Part shown: positions 34,366 to 43,558 of the stretch, piece by piece | Layout of the letters: every line of letters begins with the position of its first letter | Position numbering within the stretch: the first letter of the stretch is position 1 | NCBI GenBank assembly: GCA_965230005.1 | Contig: OZ245934.1 | Location: forward strand, 5,084,001 to 5,148,000 | Direction: 5' to 3' | DNA: 64,000 nucleotides | Source of the DNA: SZUA-309 sp965230005 | GTDB taxonomy: Bacteria; Pseudomonadota; Gammaproteobacteria; Pseudomonadales; Azotimanducaceae | Made by a program: the position numbers and the translations under genes | The notes under the pieces: model-generated | Database searches by the model: none | The model's input: only the letters and a program-made list of their open reading frames with translations | Told to the model about the DNA's origin: nothing

Positions 34366-35132
34366 ATAAGCGGTCCGCCCCTGGGGCGGGCCAGCGATTG
34401 TTGCAGCGTCTGACACTTTGTCTGGCGCTCCTCCTGGCGCCACCCCTGCTTGCTCAGGCAACACCGGAGCCGATCGGGGATCACTATCGCAAGACACCAC
34501 CGGGACCGTCGATTGGCGCCGAGCACCTCGACGGGATCCTGCGTGATCTTGCGCGCCCGGAAGCAGGGTCCTTCGAGCTCTGGGAGCGACTCCGGCGCTG
34601 GCTGGAGGAAACCTTCGGTGCCGGTGAGTCTCTGGATCTGCCCCGGTGGCTCGAGGATTTCCGCGTTTCCGACGACACAGTGCTCTTCATTTTCTACGGC
34701 GCCTGCGCGCTGGTGGTGCTGTTGAGCCTGGCGATCATCGCGAACGAGCTGCGACTGGTACGTTGGCGCCGGCGCCAGAAGACGCAGGGCGCAGATGCTG
34801 CAGCGGATGCTCCCGTGGCGACACCGGTAGACCCAGACCGTCTACCGCTGCTGGAGCTTCCCGCTTTCCTCCTGAAACAGATTCTCGAACGCCTTGCGGA
34901 ACATCCGACGTTTCCGCGCCGCCGCGTTGCAAGCCTCACCCATCAGGAGATCGAGCGCGCAGCCGCAACGCTCGCGCCGGCGCTCGCGAAGCCCCTCATC
35001 AGTACCGCCGCGGTGGCGGAACGGATCCGCTATGCGGCCGCCGCCCCGGAGAGCACGGAAATTGAACGCGCCGTCGCTGGCTCTCGGGCCCTGCTCGACA
35101 CCCTCGAGCAGAACATCCGGACGCGCCCATGA
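34362..35132 (+). CDS. DUF4129 domain protein, membrane anchored
   Basis: A 256-residue protein with a signal peptide (LTLCLALLLAPPLLAQA), an extracytoplasmic segment of about 80 residues, one membrane helix (FIFYGACALVVLLSLAIIA, about 109-127) and a cytoplasmic helical DUF4129-like C-terminus (SLTHQEIERAAATL, then RIRYAAAAP). Such proteins recur beside MoxR-DUF58 genes. The genes on both sides overlap it by ATGA, indicating fixed stoichiometry. Function unknown. Confidence 0.8.
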   Translation: MNKRSAPGAGQRLLQRLTLCLALLLAPPLLAQATPEPIGDHYRKTPPGPSIGAEHLDGILRDLARPEAGSFELWERLRRWLEETFGAGESLDLPRWLEDFRVSDDTVLFIFYGACALVVLLSLAIIANELRLVRWRRRQKTQGADAAADAPVATPVDPDRLPLLELPAFLLKQILERLAEHPTFPRRRVASLTHQEIERAAATLAPALAKPLISTAAVAERIRYAAAAPESTEIERAVAGSRALLDTLEQNIRTRP

Positions 35133-36364
35133 ACGAAAGACTGGTCACGGCACTGGGACTGTTCGTTGCGCTCATGCTTATTGTCGGTCTCTTTGCGCAG
35201 CCGGAGGAGCCCTCGACGGTGAGTCGGCCCACGAGCGAAGACCTGGGCCGGAATGGTCTCACGGGGCTTGCTCGCTGGCTCGAGCAGGAGCGGGTGCTCA
35301 CGGAAAGTTTGCGCACCCGGTACACGGATCTCAGCCACGATCCCGCTGGGAGTAGCGTGCTCATCAGCCTCGCGCCGTACGAGCGGCCCATGCGCCTCGA
35401 CGAACGGATCCATCTGCTCGAGTGGGTTGAGGCCGGCAATACCCTGGTGCTGCTGGCCGCGCTCGACGACACGCCGGACTGGTCCTTCAACACCGTCGGC
35501 TCGGGCTTCATGGATGGATTGTCGGAGCTGACGGACACGACCTTCGAGGGTGCGCTCGACGAAGCAGACGAACCGTTGACCGTTGGCGACTTTCTCGAAG
35601 AAGGCCGTGTGATATTCGAGCCCGGCTCCGAGGCGCATCCGCTGCTCGCCGGCGTTGGGGAACTGGTGGCGTACACAGACAGCACGGCTTCGATCTGGCG
35701 GGCGACCGAGGAGGGTGCCGGTCCTGGTACGCCCCTGTTCATCGAGCGCGGTTCCGGAATGCCGGCAGGCTGGACCAGAGCGCGGGGCGATGGGCATCTG
35801 CTGCTTTTTGCCGCGGGATCCCTCTTTTCCAATCGATCACTGGGGGAGGGTGATAACGCTCGGTTGCTGGCCAACGTGCTGCGTTGGCACCTGTCGGGCA
35901 CGGGCAAGGTGATTTTCGACGATCTCCATCAGGGACTCTCCGCGCTTTACGATCCCGCCGCCTTCTACTCTGATCGCCGGGTGGGTGCTTCCGTGCTCTT
36001 TCTCCTGGGATTCTGGTTCCTGTACATGATCGGGACGCAGAACCGAATGTTGCCTTATCGAAGCGAAGTCGCCGCGCCCAGCCAGGCAGATTTCGTTCGG
36101 GCCATGGGTGGTTTCTTCGCCCGGAAGCTCACGCCGCTGGACGCGGGGCGCCTGGCCATCGAGCGTTTTCAGCATCGCCTTGCCCGTCGCGGGGTGCTCG
36201 GCGGGGTTGACGATGGACTCAGCGGTCTCGACGGCCACCCGCTACTGGCCGCAGAAGACGTCGATACCCTCCGGGCTCACGAACGTTCTCTCAGGTCGGG
36301 AAGGCCGGTGGATCTTAAGAACCTGCACAACTGTTTGCGACGGATTGACGAGGCATTGGGATGA
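35129..36364 (+). CDS. DUF4350 domain protein
   Basis: A 411-residue protein with an N-terminal membrane helix (VTALGLFVALMLIVGLFAQ), a DUF4350 domain resembling a Rossmann-like fold (SRPTSEDLGRNGLTGLARWL, SVLISLAPY, LLEWVEAGNTLVLLA), and a second helix near 290-305 (SVLFLLGFWFLYMIG). The C-terminal cytoplasmic tail contains GGFFARKLTPLDAGRLAIERF. Members occur with MoxR ATPases; no function is established. ATGA overlaps link it to both neighbours. Confidence 0.85.
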   Translation: MNERLVTALGLFVALMLIVGLFAQPEEPSTVSRPTSEDLGRNGLTGLARWLEQERVLTESLRTRYTDLSHDPAGSSVLISLAPYERPMRLDERIHLLEWVEAGNTLVLLAALDDTPDWSFNTVGSGFMDGLSELTDTTFEGALDEADEPLTVGDFLEEGRVIFEPGSEAHPLLAGVGELVAYTDSTASIWRATEEGAGPGTPLFIERGSGMPAGWTRARGDGHLLLFAAGSLFSNRSLGEGDNARLLANVLRWHLSGTGKVIFDDLHQGLSALYDPAAFYSDRRVGASVLFLLGFWFLYMIGTQNRMLPYRSEVAAPSQADFVRAMGGFFARKLTPLDAGRLAIERFQHRLARRGVLGGVDDGLSGLDGHPLLAAEDVDTLRAHERSLRSGRPVDLKNLHNCLRRIDEALG

Positions 36365-37302
36365 CAGAACAGGCGAGAGGTCTCGAGCAGACCCTGAACG
36401 AGGAGCTCGGCAAGGTGATCTATGGTGGCGAAGCCGTCATCCATGCGTTGACCATCGCGCTCATCGGCCGCGGCCACGTGCTCCTGGAAGGCGCGCCGGG
36501 GCTGGGCAAAACGCTCCTCTCCAAGACCTTCGCGGAGGTCTTTGGCGGCACCTTCAAACGTGTTCAGGGCACTGCCGACCTGCTGCCGACGGACATCACC
36601 GGCGTGCACGTCTTCGACACGGAGCAGCGTCGTTTCGAGTTCCAGCCGGGCCCGCTGTTTGCGGACGTTGTGCTGGCTGACGAGATCAATCGGGCCGGAC
36701 CAAAGACGCAGTCCGCACTCCTCGAAGCCATGGAGGAACGCCAGGTCACCGTCGACCGGGAAACCTTCCCGCTGCCGGAGGACTTCCTGGTCATCGCTAC
36801 GCAGAATCCCCGGGAGTTCGAAGGCACCTACCCGCTGCCGGAGTCACAGCTCGACCGGTTCATGCTCTCCGTTCCCATGAGCTATCCGGAGAGAGCCGCT
36901 GAGGCCAGGATCCTGGAGCGCTATGGCTCCCCAGGCGCGGGCGCCGGGCCTGCCCTCGCCACGGTTTCTGCAACGGCGCTGGCTGCCGCCCGCGAAGAAG
37001 CCGCGGCGGTCCATCTGGCAGAAGACCTGACCGACTACGTTCTCGACCTGGCAGCGGCGACCCGATCGAATGCGCATGTGAATCTCGGTCTCTCGACGCG
37101 GGGTGCCGTTGCCCTGACCCGGGCAGCGCGCATCGAAGCCTGCCTGGCTGGCGCGGACTATGTGACGCCCGACCACGTGCGGAATGTCGCACCCTGGGTG
37201 ATCGCCCACCGGCTGGTGTTGTCTACGGAAGCCGCCCTGGACGGTATCGATGCGGCAACGGTGCTCGGCCACGTGCTCGACAACGTGGCGGTACCGCGCT
37301 GA
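36361..37302 (+). CDS. MoxR family AAA+ ATPase
   Basis: A 313-residue MoxR AAA+ ATPase, a chaperone-like motor that remodels protein partners. Walker A is GAPGLGKT (44-51), Walker B is VVLADEIN (D107, E108), sensor 1 lies in FLVIATQNPREFEGTYPLPESQLDRF, and the lid carries LSTRGAVALTRAARIEA. It sits between DUF4350 and DUF58 genes, the standard setting, where the DUF58 protein (often with a VWA-like region) is the presumed partner. The start overlaps the previous stop by ATGA. Confidence 0.95.
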   Translation: MTEQARGLEQTLNEELGKVIYGGEAVIHALTIALIGRGHVLLEGAPGLGKTLLSKTFAEVFGGTFKRVQGTADLLPTDITGVHVFDTEQRRFEFQPGPLFADVVLADEINRAGPKTQSALLEAMEERQVTVDRETFPLPEDFLVIATQNPREFEGTYPLPESQLDRFMLSVPMSYPERAAEARILERYGSPGAGAGPALATVSATALAAAREEAAAVHLAEDLTDYVLDLAAATRSNAHVNLGLSTRGAVALTRAARIEACLAGADYVTPDHVRNVAPWVIAHRLVLSTEAALDGIDAATVLGHVLDNVAVPR

Positions 37303-37312
37303 GCCGCCGGCA

Positions 37313-38608
37313 GTGCCGAACCTCACCCCGCTGAGCTATGTGCTCATCGCCGTGATCGCGCTGCTCGGCATCGTCGGCCATTGGGCGGAGACCGCGGCGC
37401 CCTGGTGGCGACTCGCTGCGGCCGCTTATCTGGCCGCCCTGGCCTACGAATGGGCTCGCGTCCGCGCTGTGCATCCGGCTGCCCGGCTCCGCTCGAACAG
37501 CCAGCTGCGGCTCGGACAGCAGACGGCCCTCGAATTTGGTCTCAGCCACGATGCGCCGATGCCCCAGCCGGTGCAATGGGCCTTCGCCGTACCCGAGCTG
37601 CTGGCAGCCGGAAGGAACGTGCAGAGGGCGATGCTCGAGCCTGCAACGGAAACGACGATTGCGCTGCCGGCAACCGCCGTGGCGCTCGGTGAGGCTGCCC
37701 TCGACGACGTGCCTTTGCGGCTGCTCGGACCTCTGGGCCTTGGCTGGTGGCGCCATCAGGCGCCGCTCGAAGGGCACCTGAGCGTTGTGCCGGACACCCT
37801 GAGTCGAGGCGCGCTGAACGTTGCGCTGGATCGAGTTGGCGAAGTTTCCCGTCGGCGGCTCGGGATGGGTCAGGAACTGCATCAGCTCCGGGCCTATCAG
37901 CCAGGCGATCCGCGGCACCACATCGACTGGAAAGCCACGGCCAGGTCCGGTGATCTCATGACGCGGGTGTTTTCCGAAGCGCAGCTCCTCGAAGTCATGG
38001 TGATCCTCGACGTCGGGCGCACCAGCCGGAACCAGCTCGACGGTCTGTCTCAGCTTGGCCATTACGTGAACCTCGCGGCTCGGCTTGCGGAGCACGCCGT
38101 CGCCAGCGGCGATCGGATAGGCCTCGTTGCGGTCAGTGATCGGCCTCTGGCTTTCGTGCCGCCGGGTCATGATCAGAGCACCCTGCTGCGCATCCGGCAG
38201 GCGCTCGGTGCGCTGCGGTCGGAACCGCTTGAGTCGGACATGGTCGCGGCGGCACGGGAGATGGGTCGCATCGTCCGGCACCGGAGTCTCATCATCGTGC
38301 TCACGGATCTGTTTGGCATCGATGCAAGCGGCCGTCTCAGCCAGGCGGTCCGACTCTGGGTGCCGCAGCATCTGCCCGTAATCGTTGGACTCACGGGCAC
38401 TGAGCTTAGGGCGCTCAGCGCTCAGGAAGCCGACGACTGGCTCGATCCGTACGTGAGCCTCGCAGCGGAAGACTATCGGCAGAATCTTTCCCGGGGCATG
38501 GAGGGACTGCGCGCGCTCGGCGCCGAGACCCTTTCCTCACGGCCGGAGGCCCTGGAAGAGAACGTGTTCCGACGCTACCAGCAGCTCAAGGCGCGACGTC
38601 GGGTGTGA
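37313..38608 (+). CDS. DUF58 domain protein
   Basis: A 431-residue protein with N-terminal membrane helices (YVLIAVIALLGIVGHW, then WWRLAAAAYLAALAYEW) and the DUF58 signature GQELHQLRAYQPGDPRHHIDWKATARSGDLMTRVF. After it comes a von Willebrand A-like fold with a partial MIDAS (VMVILDVGRTS, where the usual DxSxS is DVGRTS). It is the likely MoxR partner. The GTG start at 37313 lies ten bases after the moxR stop. Its last 23 bases overlap the convergent SpoIIM-like gene. Confidence 0.92.
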   Translation: MPNLTPLSYVLIAVIALLGIVGHWAETAAPWWRLAAAAYLAALAYEWARVRAVHPAARLRSNSQLRLGQQTALEFGLSHDAPMPQPVQWAFAVPELLAAGRNVQRAMLEPATETTIALPATAVALGEAALDDVPLRLLGPLGLGWWRHQAPLEGHLSVVPDTLSRGALNVALDRVGEVSRRRLGMGQELHQLRAYQPGDPRHHIDWKATARSGDLMTRVFSEAQLLEVMVILDVGRTSRNQLDGLSQLGHYVNLAARLAEHAVASGDRIGLVAVSDRPLAFVPPGHDQSTLLRIRQALGALRSEPLESDMVAAAREMGRIVRHRSLIIVLTDLFGIDASGRLSQAVRLWVPQHLPVIVGLTGTELRALSAQEADDWLDPYVSLAAEDYRQNLSRGMEGLRALGAETLSSRPEALEENVFRRYQQLKARRRV

Positions 38609-39623
38609 GCGCTGTCCGAGGTCCTGCGAGTCGTTGCAGCCAGGGATGCACCAGCAGCAGGAGAAACAGGATCCAGTAGCCGATGCCGACGATCAGTCGC
38701 ATGGCCAGACTGAAGCGGTCGTCCGGTGACACGTAGCCTTCGATGAGTCCAGCGCCCACCAGAAAGACGACGCAGACAACGAGCAGTGGACCACAGCGTC
38801 CAACCGCCTGACGGAAGCCGTCGATGCGGCTCAGGTGCCCCGGTCGGGCGAGGGCCTCGCCGATGTAGAGCCCCATGGCACCGGCGATGGCGATGACGCT
38901 CAGCTCGACGAAGCCGTGGGCCGCGATGAATTCGAAGAGCCGGCCAGCAAGGCCATACTGTGCCGTGAAGGCGAACACGCCGCCGATCATGAGCCCGTTC
39001 AGGCCGATGATGTAGATGGTGCCGAGGCCATAGAGCGCGCCCAGACTGACGGCAGTGAGGGTGACGACGATGTTGTTCGTGAAGATGCCGATGGACAGCA
39101 GCGACGACGGCGTGACGTTGAGGAGACCATCGGTCCACAGCTCACCGCTCTGCACGGTGCTGATCATGGCTTCCGAGGCGAAAAGCGTTGCCAGCTCTGG
39201 AAAGCTGGCCACGAGCCACCAGCCCGCGCAGCCAGCGAGAATGAAACCCAGGGTGACCGAGACGATGTGCCAGCGCAGCACCTCGAAGCTCTCCGCCGCA
39301 CCGACGCGCAGAATGTGGCTCAGTTCCCGACGCAGGGAGTGGGGAGCCTTGAAGACGACCCGGTGGATGCGTCCGTAAAGGCGCTGCAGCTGTCGGCTGA
39401 GAGGGCTGCCGGGGGCCAGTGTGCGGCTCAGGGCGACATCCCGGGCCAGCTCCGGATAACCGCGCAGTACGGCGCTGGCCTGCTCGACGCTGACGGTGCC
39501 GCGCCGCTCCAGCGCATCGAGTTCTTCTTCCAGCTCGCGCCAGCTGGTGCCGCGACGTTCGAACCAGAGTGCCGCCGCCCGATCGGTGCCGGTCGTCCTG
39601 TTGGGTTCAATGGCTGCGGTCAT
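38586..39623 (-). CDS. SpoIIM-like (stage II sporulation protein M family) membrane protein
   Basis: A 345-residue membrane protein. The N-terminal cytoplasmic part is WFERRGTSWRELEEELDALERRG, then YPELARDVALSR. It is followed by about six membrane segments with VTLGFILAGCAGWWLVAS and FTNNIVVTLTAVSLGALYGLGTIY, the SpoIIM-family pattern. HGFVELSVIAIAGAMGLYIG is also typical. The organism need not sporulate: this family often accompanies RDD and MoxR genes. Its ATG overlaps the RDD stop by four bases. Confidence 0.9.
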   Translation of the reverse strand: MTAAIEPNRTTGTDRAAALWFERRGTSWRELEEELDALERRGTVSVEQASAVLRGYPELARDVALSRTLAPGSPLSRQLQRLYGRIHRVVFKAPHSLRRELSHILRVGAAESFEVLRWHIVSVTLGFILAGCAGWWLVASFPELATLFASEAMISTVQSGELWTDGLLNVTPSSLLSIGIFTNNIVVTLTAVSLGALYGLGTIYIIGLNGLMIGGVFAFTAQYGLAGRLFEFIAAHGFVELSVIAIAGAMGLYIGEALARPGHLSRIDGFRQAVGRCGPLLVVCVVFLVGAGLIEGYVSPDDRFSLAMRLIVGIGYWILFLLLLVHPWLQRLAGPRTALTPDVAP

Positions 39624-40348
39624 GGGCGTCGTCTGGCGATTCGTGCGAGTTCCCTCTGCACCTCGTCTGCGGCAGCGGTGGCGGGGAGCCCGTTGCCGAT
39701 CCGGGCGAGGAGCTTCAGACCGAGCTCCCGGGCGCGATCGGTATCGAGCGTCTCCCAGCGATCGAGGAGTTCGTTGGTGAGCTGCAGGTTTTCGAAGCCG
39801 ACCTCGGCGATGGCTTCGGTTGCAAGCGGTGTGAGCGCTGCCGGATCCGAGTCCTCGTCGTAGATCAGCAAGGTGCCCGCAGCCATATCGCCGATCCGGA
39901 CCGACTGGCTCGTCATGACGCAGGCGGTCAGGCCCACGGCGTACATGGCAGGGAGGGAATCGACGAGCCGAAGCACATTGCGCAGCAGGATAGCGCCAAC
40001 GCCGGGGCTCTCCCCCTCCCGGGTAACGATACGCAGGCCGGCGAAACGCTTCCCGGGTGTTCGACCCTGCATGAGGATCTCGAGAACCGGGTGGTAGAGA
40101 AAATAGATGGCGGCCGCCGGCAACGCCACGGCGAAAATGAAGCTCGAGCTCGATAGCTCCAGGTCGGCAACGGCGACCGTGCCGAACAGCGCCAGGGTGC
40201 CCACCACATACCAGGCGAGGGTCAGGAGCAGGCGGATGTGCCAGTCGATGACGAAGGCGTAGCTGCGACCGCCCGGGCCGGCGATGGGCAGCTCAACGTC
40301 CACGCCGGTGATGCTCTGAATCTGGAGTGCGTCCTGCATCGTTGCCAT
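39620..40348 (-). CDS. RDD family membrane protein
   Basis: A 242-residue protein with an RDD domain: about four membrane segments, RSYAFVIDWHIRLLLTLAWYVVG at the start and PVLEILMQGRTPGKRFAGLRIVTREG in the middle, where Arg-Asp-Asp-type residues cluster (here R and D partly retained). A cytoplasmic helical tail follows. RDD proteins are poorly understood; some act as ion transporters. I chose the ATG at 40348; a TTG eight codons upstream is also in frame. It is first in a two-gene unit with the SpoIIM-like gene. Confidence 0.88.
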   Translation of the reverse strand: MATMQDALQIQSITGVDVELPIAGPGGRSYAFVIDWHIRLLLTLAWYVVGTLALFGTVAVADLELSSSSFIFAVALPAAAIYFLYHPVLEILMQGRTPGKRFAGLRIVTREGESPGVGAILLRNVLRLVDSLPAMYAVGLTACVMTSQSVRIGDMAAGTLLIYDEDSDPAALTPLATEAIAEVGFENLQLTNELLDRWETLDTDRARELGLKLLARIGNGLPATAAADEVQRELARIARRRP

Positions 40349-40598
40349 GGGTCGGGCGGGTCCTCTAGCCAACTCGGCGCTACCTTGCGCGGACGATCAT
40401 GATAGCGCGCCGGGGCGCCCGGACCAGGCGAGCTTCTTGTAAGGCAGCGCAGGGAACTGTGGATCTGGGAGCTGCGTCACGTGCCGATCGCGACTCACCG
40501 CACGGAGCCGGCGCCCGCGCGGGCCTAACGTGGGGTTGAGGGGTGAACCGCCTGGAGTGTGGTCAGCGCCCTCTCAGACACTCGGAGGAGGAGGAAGC

Positions 40599-42452
40599 GT
40601 GCTGCGATCGGTCCTCACGGAACGCGTACTACCCCTGGTCAGTATCACTCTGGCCCTGGTGGTGCTGCTTGTGCTGATCGCCGTCTCTACGTCGCCGCTC
40701 GGTGAGCTGTTCCGCTCGACCGATGCCCGCTCTCAGTACCTTCATGAGGCCGCCGTGGTCCTCGATCAACAGCTGGGCGGACCGGCGGTTTCTCTGGAAG
40801 GCATTCAGGCCGACGCGGTGGAACGGCTCGCATCGACGCTGCCCACCAGAGCCCGGGAACTCCACGACCAGCTCATTGCCCTCGAGACGCCCGGCAGTGG
40901 TCTCGCCTGGACGCGCCAGCTTGCGACCACGGCGTTCAATCTTGCGGACCCCGTACCCTTTACCCCGCATGGCGAAGATCGCTATCGACCGCTGGTGCTG
41001 TCGCTTCAGGCAGCCACCGGACGGGTGCACGGACATATCGACGACTTTCTCGCCAATCGTGGCGAGTACCTCACAGGGGCTGCGCGCTTCGAACGCGACG
41101 TCAGATCGCTTGTGCAGCAGCTACGGAGCAGTGGCCGGGACGACAGTGCCGATCAGCTGTTCCGGGCCGGTAATCAGATTCTCGACTATGCCCATTCCGG
41201 TGAAGCGTCCCGCCTCGATCAGATCAGCGTCGTGCAGGAGCGAATGCAGCTCACAACGGCGCTGCTCAGCGACAGCGAGCAGGCAGGTGGCAGAGAACTC
41301 GTGGAGATGGTGCCGGTCCTCGTCGACGCGCGCCGGGCCATGAATCAATCGCTCCAGCAGATGGATCTGGCAGGCCTGGCAACAGCCGTGACAACGCTCC
41401 GGGAACAGACGACCTCGGACCGGCTCCGGGCCCTTGCCATGATCAGCGATGCCCGGGTGTTGCTGAATCTCTATACCGTCTTCCTGCTTGTCATGCTCGG
41501 CTATCTTGGCCTGCGACTGCGGTCCAGCTACGCGGCTCTGAACCGTTCACACGATGAGCTGGAGGCCAGAGTTCAGGAACGTACGGCCGATCTCGAGCTC
41601 GCCTACGACGAGCTCAAGGAATCGCAGGTTCAGCTCGTGCAGGCTGAGAAGATGTCGTCTCTTGGCCAGCTCGTGGCCGGGGTCATGCATGAGATCAACA
41701 CTCCGCTGCTCTATGCGCTGAACAACACCTCGGTGACCACGGAGGCCGTCGGCGAGCTGACGGAGTACGTGGAAGCGACGGTGCCGCTGCTCGAAGCACG
41801 CTGCACGGACGAAGTGAAAGTTGCGCTGAAGAAGCTCATGGCGCAGCGCGAGCGCTTCGACACGGCGAACATTCGGGAGAGTGCCGGTGAGGTCGCCTCC
41901 CTCAACCAGGACACGATCGAAGGGCTCAATCAGATCAGCGATCTGGTGCAGAGCCTGAAGGACTTCTCGCGGCTGGACCGCGCGACGGAAGATCGCTTCA
42001 ACGTCTGCGAAGGGGTTGAGAAGACCCTGACGATCACCCGCAATCTTCTGAAGTATGGCATCGAGGTGGTGAAAGACTTCGAATCCGTGGACGACATCTA
42101 CTGCTCGCCGGCCCGAATCAATCAGATCTTCGTGAACCTCGTGACGAACGCCGCTCAGGCGATGGACGGCAAGGGCACACTGACCATCGCCGTGCGCGAC
42201 CTCGGCGACTACGTGGAAGTGTCTTTCCAGGATACGGGCTGCGGCATCGCGGAAGAAAATCTGCAGAAGATCATGGATCCCTTCTTCACCACGAAACCGG
42301 TGGGTGAAGGCACAGGGCTCGGGCTGTCGATCGTTCATCAGATCGTCCAGCAGCACAACGGACATCTCGACGTCCAATCTGAAGTCGGCCAGGGCACGCG
42401 GATTGCCGTGCAGCTGCCGAAGCATCCCTATACGGACGAGGAGGCTGCCTGA
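40599..42452 (+). CDS. Membrane sensor histidine kinase
   Basis: A 617-residue two-component kinase. A first membrane helix (LVSITLALVVLLVLIAVST, about 13-31) and a second near 290-310 (TVFLLVMLGYLGL) flank a mainly helical periplasmic sensor of about 260 residues. A coiled-coil linker follows, then HisKA with the phospho-acceptor His in GVMHEINTP (H364). The ATPase domain has N-box NQIFVNLVTNAAQAMDG, G1 DTGCGIAEE, F-box PFFTTK and G2 GTGLGLSIV. The GTG start at 40599 follows GGAGGAGGAGG, an exceptionally strong ribosome site. Its stop overlaps the response-regulator start by one base. Confidence 0.93.
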   Translation: MLRSVLTERVLPLVSITLALVVLLVLIAVSTSPLGELFRSTDARSQYLHEAAVVLDQQLGGPAVSLEGIQADAVERLASTLPTRARELHDQLIALETPGSGLAWTRQLATTAFNLADPVPFTPHGEDRYRPLVLSLQAATGRVHGHIDDFLANRGEYLTGAARFERDVRSLVQQLRSSGRDDSADQLFRAGNQILDYAHSGEASRLDQISVVQERMQLTTALLSDSEQAGGRELVEMVPVLVDARRAMNQSLQQMDLAGLATAVTTLREQTTSDRLRALAMISDARVLLNLYTVFLLVMLGYLGLRLRSSYAALNRSHDELEARVQERTADLELAYDELKESQVQLVQAEKMSSLGQLVAGVMHEINTPLLYALNNTSVTTEAVGELTEYVEATVPLLEARCTDEVKVALKKLMAQRERFDTANIRESAGEVASLNQDTIEGLNQISDLVQSLKDFSRLDRATEDRFNVCEGVEKTLTITRNLLKYGIEVVKDFESVDDIYCSPARINQIFVNLVTNAAQAMDGKGTLTIAVRDLGDYVEVSFQDTGCGIAEENLQKIMDPFFTTKPVGEGTGLGLSIVHQIVQQHNGHLDVQSEVGQGTRIAVQLPKHPYTDEEAA

Positions 42453-43558
42453 TGACGCTTGCGGACACCGCGGTACCGGAAGGAAACATGCACAAACCAA
42501 CGCTGCTCTTCGTCGATGACGAGCGCCGCGTGCTCTCCTCCATGCGGGCCATGTTCCGTCGGGACTACCACGTTTTCGTTGCGGACAACGGGCGGGAGGC
42601 GCTGGAGATCGTCGAACGGGAAAACGTCGACGTGGTCATTTCCGATCAACGCATGCCGCAGATGACGGGCGTGGAGTTCCTCACGGAAGTGAAGAGCCGC
42701 TGTCCTGCCGCCATGCGCATTCTGCTCACCGGCTACGCCGATCTCGAGGCCATCGAGGCGTCCATCAACGAGGGTGAGGTGTTTCGCTACCTCATGAAGC
42801 CCTGTCCGCCGGGGGATCTGAAGAAAGCCATTGCCATGGCCGTGGAAGCCGCTCGCAGCAGCGATTCCGTCGCTGAGACACCGGAAGGGCCCGTGCAGGA
42901 AGCCGCGGAGCTCATTCCCTTCCCGGGGAAACACAAAACGCCGACCCACAGGGCCACGGTGCACGCGCTGCCTTCCGCAAAGCAGCAGGCCGCGGCGGCG
43001 TCGCCAGTCCGGGAAGCTTCGAAACCGTCACCGGCTGCCAGGTCGGTGGATGGTGCGTCCGTAGATCTGCTCGTGCTGTCCCGTGATCCGGCACTGCACA
43101 AGGCCATCCAGGAAGTTGCCGAGGGTGGAACCGTGCACGGGGCCGTATCCGTGGAAGAAGCCCTGGCCCTCCTTGGCAGCCAGCCCATCGGCGTCATGGT
43201 CACGGACCTCACGGCCCCGGACGCCGACATCGAGTCGCTGACAAAGACCCTCAAGCAGGAAGTGCCTGAGCTGGTTGCCATCGTTGCCAGCGAGAGGTCC
43301 GATGCGCACACGCTCATCGGGCTCATCAACGAAGGCCAGATCTACCGTTTCCTCCTGAAGCCGATTTCCCGAGGCCAGTGCCGGCTCTGGGTCAGCTCCG
43401 CGGTGCGCAAATTCACCGAGCTCGCGGGCAACGAGGGCGCCGTCGCCAGACATCGGGTGGCGACCCCGGCAAAGTCGGTGGAAGACCCGAACCTCTTTAC
43501 CAACCTGCGCGGGGCCTTCAGCCGCCTGCGTGCCCGCTTGACCGGCGCACAATCGTGA
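42452..43558 (+). CDS. Response regulator with two receiver domains and no DNA-binding output
   Basis: A 368-residue protein. The first receiver has the acidic pair D22-D23, phospho-acceptor D65 (VVISDQRMPQMTG), LLTGYAD and the conserved Lys in RYLMKPCPP (K116). A linker of about 80 residues rich in Ala and Pro leads to a second receiver-like domain (VDLLVLSRDP, GVMVTDLTAPDAD, YRFLLKPIS). That copy lacks the acidic pair, so its phosphorylation is uncertain. No output domain follows, only a short basic tail. It probably acts by protein contact. The ATG overlaps the kinase stop; its stop overlaps the next start (GTGA). Confidence 0.9.
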   Translation: MTLADTAVPEGNMHKPTLLFVDDERRVLSSMRAMFRRDYHVFVADNGREALEIVERENVDVVISDQRMPQMTGVEFLTEVKSRCPAAMRILLTGYADLEAIEASINEGEVFRYLMKPCPPGDLKKAIAMAVEAARSSDSVAETPEGPVQEAAELIPFPGKHKTPTHRATVHALPSAKQQAAAASPVREASKPSPAARSVDGASVDLLVLSRDPALHKAIQEVAEGGTVHGAVSVEEALALLGSQPIGVMVTDLTAPDADIESLTKTLKQEVPELVAIVASERSDAHTLIGLINEGQIYRFLLKPISRGQCRLWVSSAVRKFTELAGNEGAVARHRVATPAKSVEDPNLFTNLRGAFSRLRARLTGAQS

